In this document: positions 38,898 through 48,015 of the stretch, piece after piece
Numbering within the stretch: the first letter of the stretch is position 1
Layout: each line of letters starts with the position of its first letter
From: Mesorhizobium onobrychidis
GTDB taxonomy: Bacteria; Pseudomonadota; Alphaproteobacteria; Rhizobiales; Rhizobiaceae
DNA length: 64,000 bases
Direction: 5' to 3'
Assembly (NCBI RefSeq): GCF_024707545.1
Contig: NZ_CP062229.1
Location: forward strand, 6,615,501-6,679,500
Notes under the pieces: generated by a model
What the model saw: only the letters and a program-made list of their open reading frames with translations
What the model was told of the DNA's origin: nothing
The model's database searches: none
Made by a program: the position numbers and the translations under genes

Positions 38898-40310
38898 ATG
38901 GTATGCCCGAGACGTGCTATTGTTTCTCCTTACTTGAGCCGCCTCCTCTGCGCGGTAATTCTGTCATTTCCAGTTTCTGCCCCGGCCCAAAACATGGAGG
39001 ATAAAGGGGCGCCGCGTGCCGCTTCCAATAGCATCGACGGCACGCTGGACCTTTCCTCTTCGCTCGGCAAGACGGTTCATTTGCCCGCGCCAGCCAAGAC
39101 CATCTTCGTTGCTGACCCGACGATCGCTGATTATCAGGCAGCCTCGAACACAACCATCTTCGTCTTTGGGAAGAAATCCGGGCGGACCAGCCTGTTCGCC
39201 TTGGACGATAAGGGCGAGGCTCTCGCCGCGTTGCGTATTGTCGTTACGCAACCCATCGAGGAATTGCGCGCCATGTTGATGGACCAGGTCGGCGACTCTT
39301 CAATCCATGTGAGCTATACGCCGCGCGGCGCAATCCTTAGCGGTACAGCGCCCAACGCGGAGGTCGCCGACACCGCAAAAAGGGTCACCGAGCAATATCT
39401 CGGTGACGGCGCGCAAGTCGTCAATAACATTAAGGTCGCTGGTTCCTTGCAAGTTAATCTCAGTGTGCGCGTAGCGGAGGTCTCCCGCAGCGCCATGAAG
39501 GCGCTCGGCGTTAACCTGTCCGCCTTTGGTCAAATCGACAATTTCAGAGTGGGCTTGTTAAGCGGCGGAGGCGCTGGGTCTGGTGCAGCGCAGGGTGGCG
39601 GTACAGCAGAAATCGGATTCAACAATGGTTTCGTCAACATCGGTGCGGTTCTCGACGCGCTCGCCAAAGAGCACATAGCTTCCGTTTTGGCTGAGCCGAA
39701 TCTCACCGCGATGTCCGGTGAAACTGCCAGTTTTCTCGCTGGCGGCGAATTTCCCATCCCTGTCCTGCAGGAAAACGGGCAAGTGTCGGTTGAATTCCGT
39801 AACTTCGGGGTCAGCCTGGAATTCGTGCCGACCGTTCTCAGCAACAATCAAATCAACATTCGCGTAAAACCGGAAGTCAGTGAACTAACGTCCCAAGGTG
39901 CCGTCCAAATCAAGGGTATCTCCGTACCGGCGGTTTCCACGCGCCGGGCCGACACAGTCGTCGAACTCGCCAGCGGGCAGAGCTTTGCAATTGGCGGTCT
40001 CATCAGGCGGAACGTCAATAATAACGTCAATGCCTTTCCCTTTCTCGGCGAAATTCCGATCCTTGGCGCCCTGTTTCGTTCCTCCTCCTTTCAAAAGGAA
40101 GAATCAGAACTGATAATTCTGGTTACGCCTTACATCGTAAGACCAGGCTCCAGCCCCAAGCAGATGAGCGCACCCACGGACCGGATGGCGCCGGCTTTGG
40201 ACGGAGCAGGCACTCCGACGAATTCGCCGGCAAGTCCGCGGCGAGGCCGCGCTGCTGCCAGCACCGGCGCGCCAGGGGCCAAGCGCAATCTCGGCTTCAT
40301 AATCGAATAG
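38898..40310 (+). CDS. rhcC2: RhcC2, T3SS outer-membrane secretin (main part)
   Basis: About 470 residues with a signal peptide (LSRLLCAVILSFPVSAPAQ). A pilus-secretin N-domain follows (KTVHLPAPAKTIFVADPTIA), then a BON-like ring domain, then the secretin core (about residues 230-430: NFGVSLEFVPTVLSNNQINI, RADTVVELASGQSFAIGGLI, PFLGEIPILGALFRS). In rhizobia the secretin is split between RhcC1 and RhcC2; this is the pore-forming part. The ATG at 38898 is chosen; a TTG at 38832 in the same frame is possible, and neither has a clear ribosome site. It lies between ttsI and a CpaD-like lipoprotein gene, as in other rhizobial T3SS clusters. Confidence 0.88.
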   Translation: MVCPRRAIVSPYLSRLLCAVILSFPVSAPAQNMEDKGAPRAASNSIDGTLDLSSSLGKTVHLPAPAKTIFVADPTIADYQAASNTTIFVFGKKSGRTSLFALDDKGEALAALRIVVTQPIEELRAMLMDQVGDSSIHVSYTPRGAILSGTAPNAEVADTAKRVTEQYLGDGAQVVNNIKVAGSLQVNLSVRVAEVSRSAMKALGVNLSAFGQIDNFRVGLLSGGGAGSGAAQGGGTAEIGFNNGFVNIGAVLDALAKEHIASVLAEPNLTAMSGETASFLAGGEFPIPVLQENGQVSVEFRNFGVSLEFVPTVLSNNQINIRVKPEVSELTSQGAVQIKGISVPAVSTRRADTVVELASGQSFAIGGLIRRNVNNNVNAFPFLGEIPILGALFRSSSFQKEESELIILVTPYIVRPGSSPKQMSAPTDRMAPALDGAGTPTNSPASPRRGRAAASTGAPGAKRNLGFIIE

Positions 40311-40319
40311 GGTGATCGA

Positions 40320-40886
40320 ATGACTTTGCGGATCAAAGTTCTCCTGATTGCCCTGACGGCCAGCGCAAGTGGCTGCACAAGCACTGCGCCGATCTATGTC
40401 GAGCCATCGGCTCCAATCGTTATCCGACCGGAGACCACCGTCCTGACATTAGAGAGTCTTCGCGCTTCCGAACGGCAACGCTTGCGTGTCTTCCTTAACA
40501 AAGCCAGTCGCGGCCGGCGCGATGCCCTTCACCTCCTTATCAGCGGGTCGTCCCGGCTCAGCGCAGAGGCAGTCCATCAGGCTAGGCAGATGGGCATCGA
40601 CGCTTACAACATCCATTTGCTCGATCAACAGGACGCCGGCGCGGTGCGAATAGAGGCGATAGTCTACCATGCCCGCCCGCCTGTCTGTCCGTCGTATCCA
40701 GGTTCTCTGCTCGATGATAAATCCTTCGAACATCCGCTTGGCTGTTCGACACGACGTAACCTAGCCGTAATGGTCAACGATCCGCGCGATTTGCTCGATA
40801 ATAAGGCCGTCAAGCCAAGCGATGGTGATCGTGCGGCCATCCCGGTTGCCACATACAGGACATTCGCGACGGGCAAAAGTGACTGA
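40320..40886 (+). CDS. Y4xK-like lipoprotein (CpaD family)
   Basis: A 188-aa protein with a lipoprotein signal (LLIALTASASGC, Cys20 in the lipobox) and a CpaD-type end (LGCSTRRNLAVMVNDPRDLL). CpaD proteins help secretin function in tight-adherence pili. In rhizobia the y4xK product sits beside RhcC2 in the T3SS cluster and probably assists that secretin. It starts 9 bp after the rhcC2 stop. Confidence 0.8.
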   Translation: MTLRIKVLLIALTASASGCTSTAPIYVEPSAPIVIRPETTVLTLESLRASERQRLRVFLNKASRGRRDALHLLISGSSRLSAEAVHQARQMGIDAYNIHLLDQQDAGAVRIEAIVYHARPPVCPSYPGSLLDDKSFEHPLGCSTRRNLAVMVNDPRDLLDNKAVKPSDGDRAAIPVATYRTFATGKSD

Positions 40887-41106
40887 CATGGATCCTATGG
40901 TTTTGCTCGATAAAGCCCGCCACCCGCTCCAGCATGTAAGCATTGCCAATCGTTCGGATCTGGTGATGCACGGGCCGTCACAAAACACGATTAGATGGGT
41001 ATTCGGCTTGAGCCCTGTCTGCGACGGCAATAGTTAGGGAGCAGCGCTTCGAGTTGATTGATAGCGTGAGGGTGTCGCCTCACAAGCATCAGGAAAGGAA
41101 GGCTGC
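40887..41106. other. Gap between T3SS gene and IS110 relics
   Basis: Nothing recognisable in these 220 bases. Confidence 0.3.
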
Positions 41107-41420
41107 ATGAGGCACTGCGCTGGACTGGACGTCTCTCTCAAAGAGACTCGCATCCCTGCCGGGAGTCGAAGGTGCCAGCCACCCGGAAGAGACCCGCCAC
41201 ATGAAGGCGTTCCTCAATGCGCAGGTGAACAAGACCGACCGCAACGATGCCGCGGCATCGCCAAAATTACTGCGGGTCACCTGTTCCGGCCAGTGCAGGG
41301 CAGTGACGAGCCAGCGGCGCCGAGCTCTGCTAATCGCTCGAAAGCTGCTGCAGGATAAGGCCATCGCGATCGAGAACGACATCAGCGCGTTGCTACGTAA
41401 CTTCGTCCTTTGTAAAGGCC
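41107..41420 (+). pseudogene. IS110-family transposase relic (plus strand)
   Basis: CAGLDVSLKET (41116 on) is the N-terminal start of an IS110 transposase. In another frame from 41201, MKAFLNAQVNKTDRNDA and RKLLQDKAIAIENDISALLR are the next conserved stretches, including the K-TDRNDA motif. Frameshifts break the sequence, and it ends abruptly against an inverted relic. Confidence 0.75.
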
Positions 41421-41424
41421 CGGA

Positions 41425-41895
41425 CGGCCAGCCACCAGTTCGTGGACGCGTCCGGCAGCCGCGCGGCCCGAAGCCGCGAAGGATGCCGCGCACTCCTCCC
41501 TCAGCTTAGATTGAATGAGCTTGCGCGCCAGCACCGCCCGCAACTCTTGCGCGGCCAGCGACTTGCAATGCAACCGGTCGGAACAGCCAAGCCGCATCAG
41601 CTGCGCGATCCGTCGCGCGTCACTGCGGTCCGACTTCACCGGTATCACCTTGAAGGCTTCGCGCACGTGCCACGTCTCCAGCAGTTCCATCGCCAGCCCC
41701 GTTTGCCGCATTGCCGCACAGAGCCATGCGACAGCGTCCCGGCTTCGAGGCCAATCCGAACCAGAGAACCAGAGGAAGGCCGAGCGAAGCAACCATGAGA
41801 TCAACGCCTCCGGTTCGCTTGCCACTTCTTGCCGCTTGCATCGACAACGCACACGCTCGAGTTTTCGGATGACACGTCGGCACCGACATGATGGT
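41425..41895 (-). pseudogene. IS110-family transposase relic (minus strand)
   Basis: HVGADVSSENSSVCVVDASG (about 41890) matches the IS110 start and VIPVKSDRSDARRIAQLMRL (about 41645) the K-SDR-DAR motif. RAVLARKLIQSKLREEC follows. It is related to, but not identical with, the plus-strand relic, and the two face each other tail to tail near 41420. No catalytic C-terminus is present in either. Confidence 0.75.
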
Positions 41896-42404
41896 CCCTA
41901 GTCGTCTCCCCTGTTTGGCGCTGGCTTCGGCCAAGACGCAGTTCACACCATCCGTGTGAGGGACGACCGCTGCTGGCCAAGCAGGCCGCGAGCGGAGCGC
42001 GCCACTCACAGCGCCGTGGCGCCGCGAGCGGCTCTGCTTGGCGGCCCGTTACCTCACCGCGGTTATGGGTCGGCGTGATACGAAGTTCCACCTCGGGTGG
42101 AACTGGCATTTGATGAAGACGGCGGCCCCCGCCTCGACATTGGCGGTGGTCAGCAGCTCTGCGATGGGCTGGGCCTCCGCCGCGGGAGCGGCCGTTCCGC
42201 CTTCGGCGGGCTCGGTCGAAGTGCGGAACGGCAAGGTCCCCGCAAGGTGATTGCTTGAACAATGACGCCTGGCGGAAATCCGCCCATTTGTTTGTCAGGC
42301 CACGTTCTGGATAATGGCCTGCCCATCTGGCTGGGCAGGCCGGCGTGTTGCACAGAGTTGGCGAACTGAGAAACTGCCTCCCCAATCTCCAGTTCGCCCA
42401 AGGG
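41896..42404. other. Region between IS110 relic and nopX stop
   Basis: No complete gene. On the minus strand near 42300-42335 the sequence reads GLPSQMGRPLS, closely resembling GLPSQLGVPLS in the NopX C-terminal tail, but it lies beyond the nopX stop and is out of the coding frame. Confidence 0.45.
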
Positions 42405-44201
42405 TCAAATCCTCACTTCCCTTGAGATGGCCGCAAGGCGTGCCTGCAGCTTGTACATATTTTCTGCATCGGATGGCGCCATGGAAATCGGTAGATTGAT
42501 CTCGGTTGTGGCGGCCACGTTCTGGGACAACGGCACGCCCAACTGGCTGGGGAGGCCGGCCGCAAGGCGTTCTTGCAGCTTGTACAATTGGTCGCCGGGG
42601 AGGCCGTCCGTTTGCACAGGTTCGGCCGCAAGGCGTGCTTGCAGGTTGTACAAATAGTCTTCTGCATAGCCTTTCGCCATGGAAATCGGCAGATCGATCC
42701 CGGCCGTGGCGGCCTCCTCCAGCGCCTTCTTCACGAGCCCGTTGCGAATTGCAAGCTTGACCTGCGGGCCTGCGATAAGGCTGAGCGCCTGCGCTCCGAT
42801 ATTGATGCCAGCTTCTATCAGTGCCTGTTTCATATTACCTCCGGTAATGGCTGTGCGGAGAAGATTTGCCGCTTGCGCCTGGAACGCGAGCGTCATCGAC
42901 ACGGCATCGGCCACTTGGCCCACGACCGGAATGAAGCTCAACAGACCCACCGCCGTCGCAGCCCAATCAAGCACTGGCGAGGCCACCTTGAGCACGTCGC
43001 CGACTGCGTGGATGAAGGCCCCCCCGTTTCTTTTGGATGACTTGGTATCAGGCTGGTCCGCCCGGCCCATCATCATGTCGGAAGCGGCGTCTTGTTCTGC
43101 AGCGGTTTCGGGCGGATGGGTCTTTGGCTGCTGAACGGTGCGGTTGGCTGACGACATGCTGCCGTAAAAGCGAGCAAAGTCTTTTTTGCTGATGTTGCCA
43201 GAATCGACCGTGTGTCCGCCGCCAAAGTCGAAGAACGAATTGTGGGTCTTATAGCCCGTAATCGAATTGTTTAGCAGACCGAACAGTAGAGGATCCGAGA
43301 GCAGCTGGGAGGCCGCTTCCCGTATGTTCGGCTTGAGGCTCTCGTCTTCTGCCATGCTCGCGAGCTTGTCACGAGTCAGGACACCGCTCCCAAAAAAGGC
43401 TCTCTGATTGCTGTTGATAGTCTTAAGGGTATTCAGCTCAGTCTGCGTGAGGCTCATCGACGATGAAGCGGCTTGCAGAAAATCCTCTTTGTGGACCTTA
43501 TCTGAAGTGCCACCGCGCAGCTGCTTCCACTCATCTGGGTGATCGATGAAGTATTGAGCCGCTGCAATGACCTGGGGGGGACATTTGCCGGTTTTCGCTT
43601 CGCCGTGGACGATCTGCTTGAAACTGTCCTGACTCAGCTCCTTGGGCAAGTTTTCGGAGTACCGGTAAAACTCGCGCAAGGCATCGCTCCGGGTCATTAG
43701 CGAAGGCGGAACGTTTTTGGTGCTGTCGGATGGTATGTAGTTCTGGACGTAGCTTTGCGCCTGGCTTTCCTGAAATGCGGCAACTTGCGGATGACGCTTA
43801 GAGAATTTAGACAAATCCCCGGCGGTGATCTTACCCCCGCCATCCCGGCCATGGCCCTGACAGTTGATGGCCTGCAAAAGTTCTGGATCCTGCTGCAGCC
43901 CCTCAATCGCCTGTTTCAGATCCGGTGGTGTGGAGGGATCGTTGGCTTTCTCCGCCAGCGAATGCGGACTGAGGGGCATATGGTCCTTGTGACGGTTCAG
44001 CACCGCCACGATTTGCAATTCGGCCTGGGTCAGCTCCCCGCCCTTCCGCGTGACGCTCGGGCTTGAGGGTTCGCGCGTGCAATTGCTCAGCATTGCTTCG
44101 AAGGGCGATGCGCTTTGCTGGGGCTGCAGAAAAGCTTTCGAGAGCAGCAGGGGTCCGGACAGTCCGGGATTGGCGTTGATGATAAAGGAAGATATCGACA
44201 T
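42405..44201 (-). CDS. nopX: NopX, T3SS translocon protein
   Basis: NopX (NolX) is a secreted protein thought to form the pore in the plant membrane. The 598-aa sequence starts MSISSFIINANP and has EF-hand-like segments (HGRDGGGKITAGDLSKFSKR and a later SGNISKKDFARFYG). A hydrophobic stretch near residues 420-470 (DWAATAVGLLSFIPVVGQVA) would enter membranes. The C-terminal 100 residues carry three repeats of the type YxLQxRLAA. The ATG at 44201 has GAGGA at 8 nt; an earlier in-frame ATG at 44243 lacks one. A tts box lies about 190 bp upstream. It is encoded divergently from the nolB operon. Confidence 0.92.
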   Translation of the reverse strand: MSISSFIINANPGLSGPLLLSKAFLQPQQSASPFEAMLSNCTREPSSPSVTRKGGELTQAELQIVAVLNRHKDHMPLSPHSLAEKANDPSTPPDLKQAIEGLQQDPELLQAINCQGHGRDGGGKITAGDLSKFSKRHPQVAAFQESQAQSYVQNYIPSDSTKNVPPSLMTRSDALREFYRYSENLPKELSQDSFKQIVHGEAKTGKCPPQVIAAAQYFIDHPDEWKQLRGGTSDKVHKEDFLQAASSSMSLTQTELNTLKTINSNQRAFFGSGVLTRDKLASMAEDESLKPNIREAASQLLSDPLLFGLLNNSITGYKTHNSFFDFGGGHTVDSGNISKKDFARFYGSMSSANRTVQQPKTHPPETAAEQDAASDMMMGRADQPDTKSSKRNGGAFIHAVGDVLKVASPVLDWAATAVGLLSFIPVVGQVADAVSMTLAFQAQAANLLRTAITGGNMKQALIEAGINIGAQALSLIAGPQVKLAIRNGLVKKALEEAATAGIDLPISMAKGYAEDYLYNLQARLAAEPVQTDGLPGDQLYKLQERLAAGLPSQLGVPLSQNVAATTEINLPISMAPSDAENMYKLQARLAAISREVRI

Positions 44202-44393
44202 TTGTACATCCTCAAACGATGTGAAAATCCCCACAAGAGCCACTCGGGAGCTCTTGTGTTCACGAGCTTTGACAGTTCAGAGCTCGGCCGGGACCAATAC
44301 CCCTGCTGTGCTTTAAATTGCCTTGTTCCGCGCCAGCTCCACGTGCATTCCAGCACAGTGGCCGGAGATATCGCTGAAGCTGCCGGTTCTCAC

Positions 44394-44426
44394 CATGAGC
44401 GGCTTAGCTTTCGGCAAACTGACGAG
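44394..44426 (-). promoter_or_regulatory. tts box for nopX
   Basis: The minus strand reads GTCAGTTTGCCGAAAGCT followed by AAGCCGCTCATG, close to the tts consensus. It is about 190 bp upstream of the nopX start, within the nopX-rhcC1 gap. Confidence 0.75.
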
Positions 44427-44492
44427 TTCAGAAGAATTCACAATTTGGGGTGGCCGCTGTGATGTTTTGTCCCGAAGCTGCGGCCGCAGATA

Positions 44493-45194
44493 TCATTTTT
44501 GGCGTGGCTCAGGCTTCCCGCCAACCCCATCCTTTTGCGGCACGTCAGACGAATAAGCGGCTTCAGGTAAGCCGTCGCGGACGACCATGGTGGAGGAGCC
44601 CCGAAACAATGTTAGGACCGATTCGCTTGGCGGCGTTTCAGGGGCGCGAGGCTGCGCCTGTGCCTCCGCGACGAGGCCATTGAAGGTCTGCTCCACGAGC
44701 GCGGTGAAGCGCGGCGGACCGGAAACTAAAACGAGGCCATTTCCCGGCGCGGGTCTCACGACGTAGCGGTCATCGGAGATCTCAAGCTCATCAAGTGCAC
44801 CCTTGAACGCGTCGAAACGAATCGAAGTCAACACAAGCATGCGAGTTTGCGATTCTTTCGCGGCTGACACGTAGAGGACAAGCCCATCGAAGTACCATTG
44901 CAAACCGTACAGGTTGGCCAAGCGGTCGAGGAACTCGCGCGGTGGCAAATCCGGCATGTTCCCGCGGATCCGCCCCTTCACCTCAGCGCTAATATTGACT
45001 CGTATATTCATGTTGTTGCCGAATTCCTGCAGCGCGGCAGAGAGATCCTGATCGAGAACCGTATACCTGTAGGGTGTCTTGGAGAGCGATAAAGGGACGC
45101 CGAGAGTTCCGTGGGTTCCGGTGGCGAGAAAAAACCCCGCACACAGAAGTCTCAAGACGTGCAGGGTGACGGATTGGATGAGCGCTTTCAGCAT
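44493..45194 (-). CDS. rhcC1: RhcC1, T3SS secretin N-terminal part
   Basis: A 233-aa protein (NolW) with a signal peptide (LRLLCAGFFLATGTHG) and the N0/N1 ring domains of T3SS secretins (YTVLDQDLSAALQEFGNNMN, LPPREFLDRLANLYGLQWYF, GNGLVLVSGPPRFTALVEQ). It lacks the pore-forming C-terminus, which is supplied by RhcC2, a split typical of rhizobial T3SS. It diverges from nolB. Confidence 0.9.
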   Translation of the reverse strand: MLKALIQSVTLHVLRLLCAGFFLATGTHGTLGVPLSLSKTPYRYTVLDQDLSAALQEFGNNMNIRVNISAEVKGRIRGNMPDLPPREFLDRLANLYGLQWYFDGLVLYVSAAKESQTRMLVLTSIRFDAFKGALDELEISDDRYVVRPAPGNGLVLVSGPPRFTALVEQTFNGLVAEAQAQPRAPETPPSESVLTLFRGSSTMVVRDGLPEAAYSSDVPQKDGVGGKPEPRQK

Positions 45195-45281
45195 CTCGCA
45201 CTGATAAACCAGAGTCTGAAATTTTCACAAGTGACTAAGTCGGTCAGCATGATTTTTTTAAGACGAAACCAGGCTTAGTTA

Positions 45282-45310
45282 GTCAGCTTGTCGTCAGCTC
45301 GGCCCCCTAG
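45282..45310 (+). promoter_or_regulatory. tts box of the nolB-rhcU operon
   Basis: GTCAGCTTGTCGTCAGCT followed by CGGCCCCCTAG is a near-perfect tts box, 72 bp before the nolB start. It would drive the entire secretion operon. Confidence 0.9.
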
Positions 45311-45381
45311 ACGTAGAACCACTAGCTAATGATGAACGGGCGGGGTTCGCTCGGTCAAAGAGGAAGTAATCGAGTCCTTGC

Positions 45382-45882
45382 ATGATGATACCTATCACGT
45401 CGATCACTACCACTGTAACGGACTGTCTCCCCGGGACTGGGTCACCGTCGTTCAGCAAGCAGGCCCAGTTTGAGCGCGCTCTAGCGCAGGCGTCCGACTC
45501 GCTGAAAAACGATGCCGCCTCGGCGCCACCGAGGGCGCCAGTTGCTCCGGGCATAGATGTTCAACGCGCGGGTACGCAGACGGGTGCCCTCGGCGACCGC
45601 GTGTTGCAGACGATTTCTTCGATGTACCCCGACAATACTGTTAGTTCGGCCCCGCTCGACCATCAGGTAGGGCTTTTGAAGGGTGCTCTACCTGGGCCGT
45701 TGCAGAAGCTTCCTGCCGAGGGTGCGGGTGGAATGTCGGGCGTTCCGCACGGGGAGCATAGTTTCGAAGCGATGATTGCTGGTCTGCGGGATCTCTACAA
45801 CGGCGTCACCCAGGTTGCTCTTGTTTCCAAAGGTGTCAGCGGCATCACCTCGTCCGTGAATAAACTTCTAAAGGAAGGCTGA
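45382..45882 (+). CDS. nolB: NolB/NopB, secreted T3SS rod/pilus component
   Basis: A 166-aa protein known as NopB in other rhizobia, a secreted part of the T3SS appendage. Its C-terminal 40 residues (FEAMIAGLRDLYNGVTQVAL, VSGITSSVNKLLKEG) resemble the SctI inner-rod family. The N-terminus is Ser/Thr rich with no cleavable signal, as for T3SS substrates. First gene of the operon; 9 bp separate it from rhcJ. ATG codons at 45382 and 45385 are both possible. Confidence 0.88.
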   Translation: MMIPITSITTTVTDCLPGTGSPSFSKQAQFERALAQASDSLKNDAASAPPRAPVAPGIDVQRAGTQTGALGDRVLQTISSMYPDNTVSSAPLDHQVGLLKGALPGPLQKLPAEGAGGMSGVPHGEHSFEAMIAGLRDLYNGVTQVALVSKGVSGITSSVNKLLKEG

Positions 45883-45891
45883 ACCGCGCGC

Positions 45892-46755
45892 ATGATTGGC
45901 TCAGCCAAACAAATCATGCGTGGCGCGTCTGGTCGGAGATCACTTCGCCTTTTCGTGCTGCCACTTCTCGTGGCCCTCAGCAGTTGCAAGGTCGATCTCT
46001 ACACGCAACTGCAGGAGCGCGAGGCGAATGAGATGCTCGCCCTTCTGATGGACAATGGGGTTGATGCGGTCCGGGTGGCCGCCAAGGATGGGACCAGCAC
46101 GATCCAGGTTGACGAAAAGCTGCTCGCTTACTCAATCAACCTCCTGAATGGCAAGGGATTGCCGCGCCAGTCCTTCAAGAATCTCGGCGACATATTCCAA
46201 GGATCAGGCCTGATTGCCTCGCCAACCGAGGAACGTGCCCGTTACGTCTATGCGCTCAGCGAAGAGTTGTCCCGCACGATCAGCGATATCGATGGGGTGT
46301 TCTCTGTACGTGTCCATGTGGTTCTGCCGCATAATGACCTTTTGCGAGCAGGCGCCACGCCGTCCTCGGCCTCGGTTTTTATCAGACACGACGCCAAAGC
46401 TGAACTCTCGGTTTTGGTGCCGAAGATAAAGATGCTCGTGGCCGACAGCATAGAAGGGTTGTCCTACGACAAGGTCGAAGTGGTTTTGGTGCCGGTGGAA
46501 CGTTCCGCGCCTGAGCAACGCTCCGTGCCGGCGACTGTTTTGGCCCAGCCATCCAAGCCTGTTGCAGCGCCACTTCTAGCGGCCGCGATCGGTATTGCCG
46601 CAGCTGTATTCGCAGTGGCGTCCTATCTCTTAGCCAGCGCCCTTAACCGCCGGCGCAGGCAATCATCGGGCGAATTTTCCAACATCGAGCGGCAGTCGGG
46701 TATTTCCGTTCTCGAGGCCGTTCGCAAAAAGATCCCGGCGATAGCGCCTAAATGA
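45892..46755 (+). CDS. rhcJ: RhcJ (NolT), T3SS inner-ring lipoprotein
   Basis: A 287-aa SctJ homologue: lipoprotein signal LPLLVALSSC with the lipid-carrying Cys, then the ring-building domains (LYTQLQEREANEMLALLMDN, GSGLIASPTEERARYVYALS, FSVRVHVVLPHND), and a C-terminal membrane helix (LLAAAIGIAAAVFAVASYLL). It forms the inner-membrane ring of the export apparatus. The next gene starts one base after its stop. Confidence 0.95.
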   Translation: MIGSAKQIMRGASGRRSLRLFVLPLLVALSSCKVDLYTQLQEREANEMLALLMDNGVDAVRVAAKDGTSTIQVDEKLLAYSINLLNGKGLPRQSFKNLGDIFQGSGLIASPTEERARYVYALSEELSRTISDIDGVFSVRVHVVLPHNDLLRAGATPSSASVFIRHDAKAELSVLVPKIKMLVADSIEGLSYDKVEVVLVPVERSAPEQRSVPATVLAQPSKPVAAPLLAAAIGIAAAVFAVASYLLASALNRRRRQSSGEFSNIERQSGISVLEAVRKKIPAIAPK

Positions 46756-46756
46756 C

Positions 46757-47395
46757 ATGTCAATGCCAGTGCCAATAGAGACCCCCCAACTCGACGGTTT
46801 GTTCCAATTGCCTGCCTTGGGCCGGAGCGGACTTGCTGCCTCGGTCCACCCGACTCGTCTTGCCGCGCGTCTTGATCCGGCGTTATCGGCTGCAACGTTG
46901 GCTAAGTTGCAGAAATGTCCCAGACTGCAGCGAAAACTTACAGAATTGTTGCTCGACAATGATTCGGAGTCGAATGGCGTTGACTGGGGGCCGGACCTTC
47001 TGCGCGGTAACGATCCGCATCGGGCTGCCCTCCTTGCAGGTAGTGTGTGGCATGCCCGTTCGCTGCTTAAGCTTGTCTCTCAGCCTGACCTCACAGTGCT
47101 TATTGAACGTCTCGGCGCTGATGCCCATGCGTTTGGAATCCGACATCTGGCGCATGCCATTGCGGACAGATTGATCGCTGATCCGGAAAAACTCGCGCGC
47201 CAAATCGAACACGATGGACACGCCTGTCTTGGTGCCTGGCTTCATCACAGTCCAGTGATGGAGCGCAACCGCGTGCTTCTACGCTTGCCCGTGGGAACCG
47301 CCGCCGACAATCCGGAGCCTAAGCACGGGAACGCCGCAGGCCAGTTGTTTTCGCTTGTGGTTCGCCATTTTGAGGCGGAGAGCCCGCTGATATGA
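46757..47395 (+). CDS. nolU: NolU, T3SS sorting-platform protein (SctK)
   Basis: 212 aa, in the fixed position of nolU between rhcJ and rhcL. It has the SctK-like features of a Cys-poor, Leu/His-rich globular protein (VLIERLGADAHAFGIRHLAH is well conserved among rhizobia as I recall it). SctK links the export ring to the cytoplasmic platform. Its stop overlaps the rhcL start by four bases. Confidence 0.85.
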   Translation: MSMPVPIETPQLDGLFQLPALGRSGLAASVHPTRLAARLDPALSAATLAKLQKCPRLQRKLTELLLDNDSESNGVDWGPDLLRGNDPHRAALLAGSVWHARSLLKLVSQPDLTVLIERLGADAHAFGIRHLAHAIADRLIADPEKLARQIEHDGHACLGAWLHHSPVMERNRVLLRLPVGTAADNPEPKHGNAAGQLFSLVVRHFEAESPLI

Positions 47396-48015
47396 CAGCC
47401 GATATTTCCCTGGCGCCCGCAGCGCCGCAGATACGCCCAGTGGGGCCACTGATACCGGCGAGCGAGCTCGAAATCTGGAATAGTGCCGCAGAAGCGCGTG
47501 CCGCCGCAGAACGGTATCAGCAGCGGATTCGCAGCTGGGCACGCGCCGCGTATAAGCGTGAGTCAGCGCGCGGCCATACCGAGGGCTTGAATGCTGGCGC
47601 CGAGGAAATGGCAGCGCTGATTTCACAGGCAGTCGCCGAAGTCGCGCGACGAAAGGCGGTTCTGGAGCAGCAATTACCGCAGCTTGTGATGGAAATACTA
47701 AGCGATCTCGTGGGAGCGTTCGATCCGGGCGAAATGTTGGTTATGGCTGCTCGTCACGCCATCGAGCGCCAATACAGTGGCGCGGAAGTTTGCCTTCATG
47801 TGTGCCCGTCGCAAGTGGACATGCTTGCGCGAGAGTTTTCGGGATGCGACGGACAGGATGGTCGTCCAATGGTTCGGATCGAACCGGATCCGACGTTGTC
47901 GCCGCAACGGTGCGTGCTGTGGAGCGAGTACGGCAATGTCGATCTGGGGCTTGATGCGCAGATGCGCGCGTTGCGCCACGGCTTCGGGTCGCTCTCTGAA
48001 AAAGGCGAGCTGTGA
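47392..48015 (+). CDS. rhcL: RhcL (NolV), ATPase stator (SctL)
   Basis: 207 aa. Residues 25-90 form a helical segment rich in Ala, Arg and Glu (RAAAERYQQRIRSWARAAYK, GAEEMAALISQAVAEVARRK) followed by a FliH-like domain ending in VDLGLDAQMRALRHG. SctL binds and restrains the SctN ATPase. Overlaps nolU and rhcN by ATGA-type junctions. Confidence 0.9.
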   Translation: MTADISLAPAAPQIRPVGPLIPASELEIWNSAAEARAAAERYQQRIRSWARAAYKRESARGHTEGLNAGAEEMAALISQAVAEVARRKAVLEQQLPQLVMEILSDLVGAFDPGEMLVMAARHAIERQYSGAEVCLHVCPSQVDMLAREFSGCDGQDGRPMVRIEPDPTLSPQRCVLWSEYGNVDLGLDAQMRALRHGFGSLSEKGEL

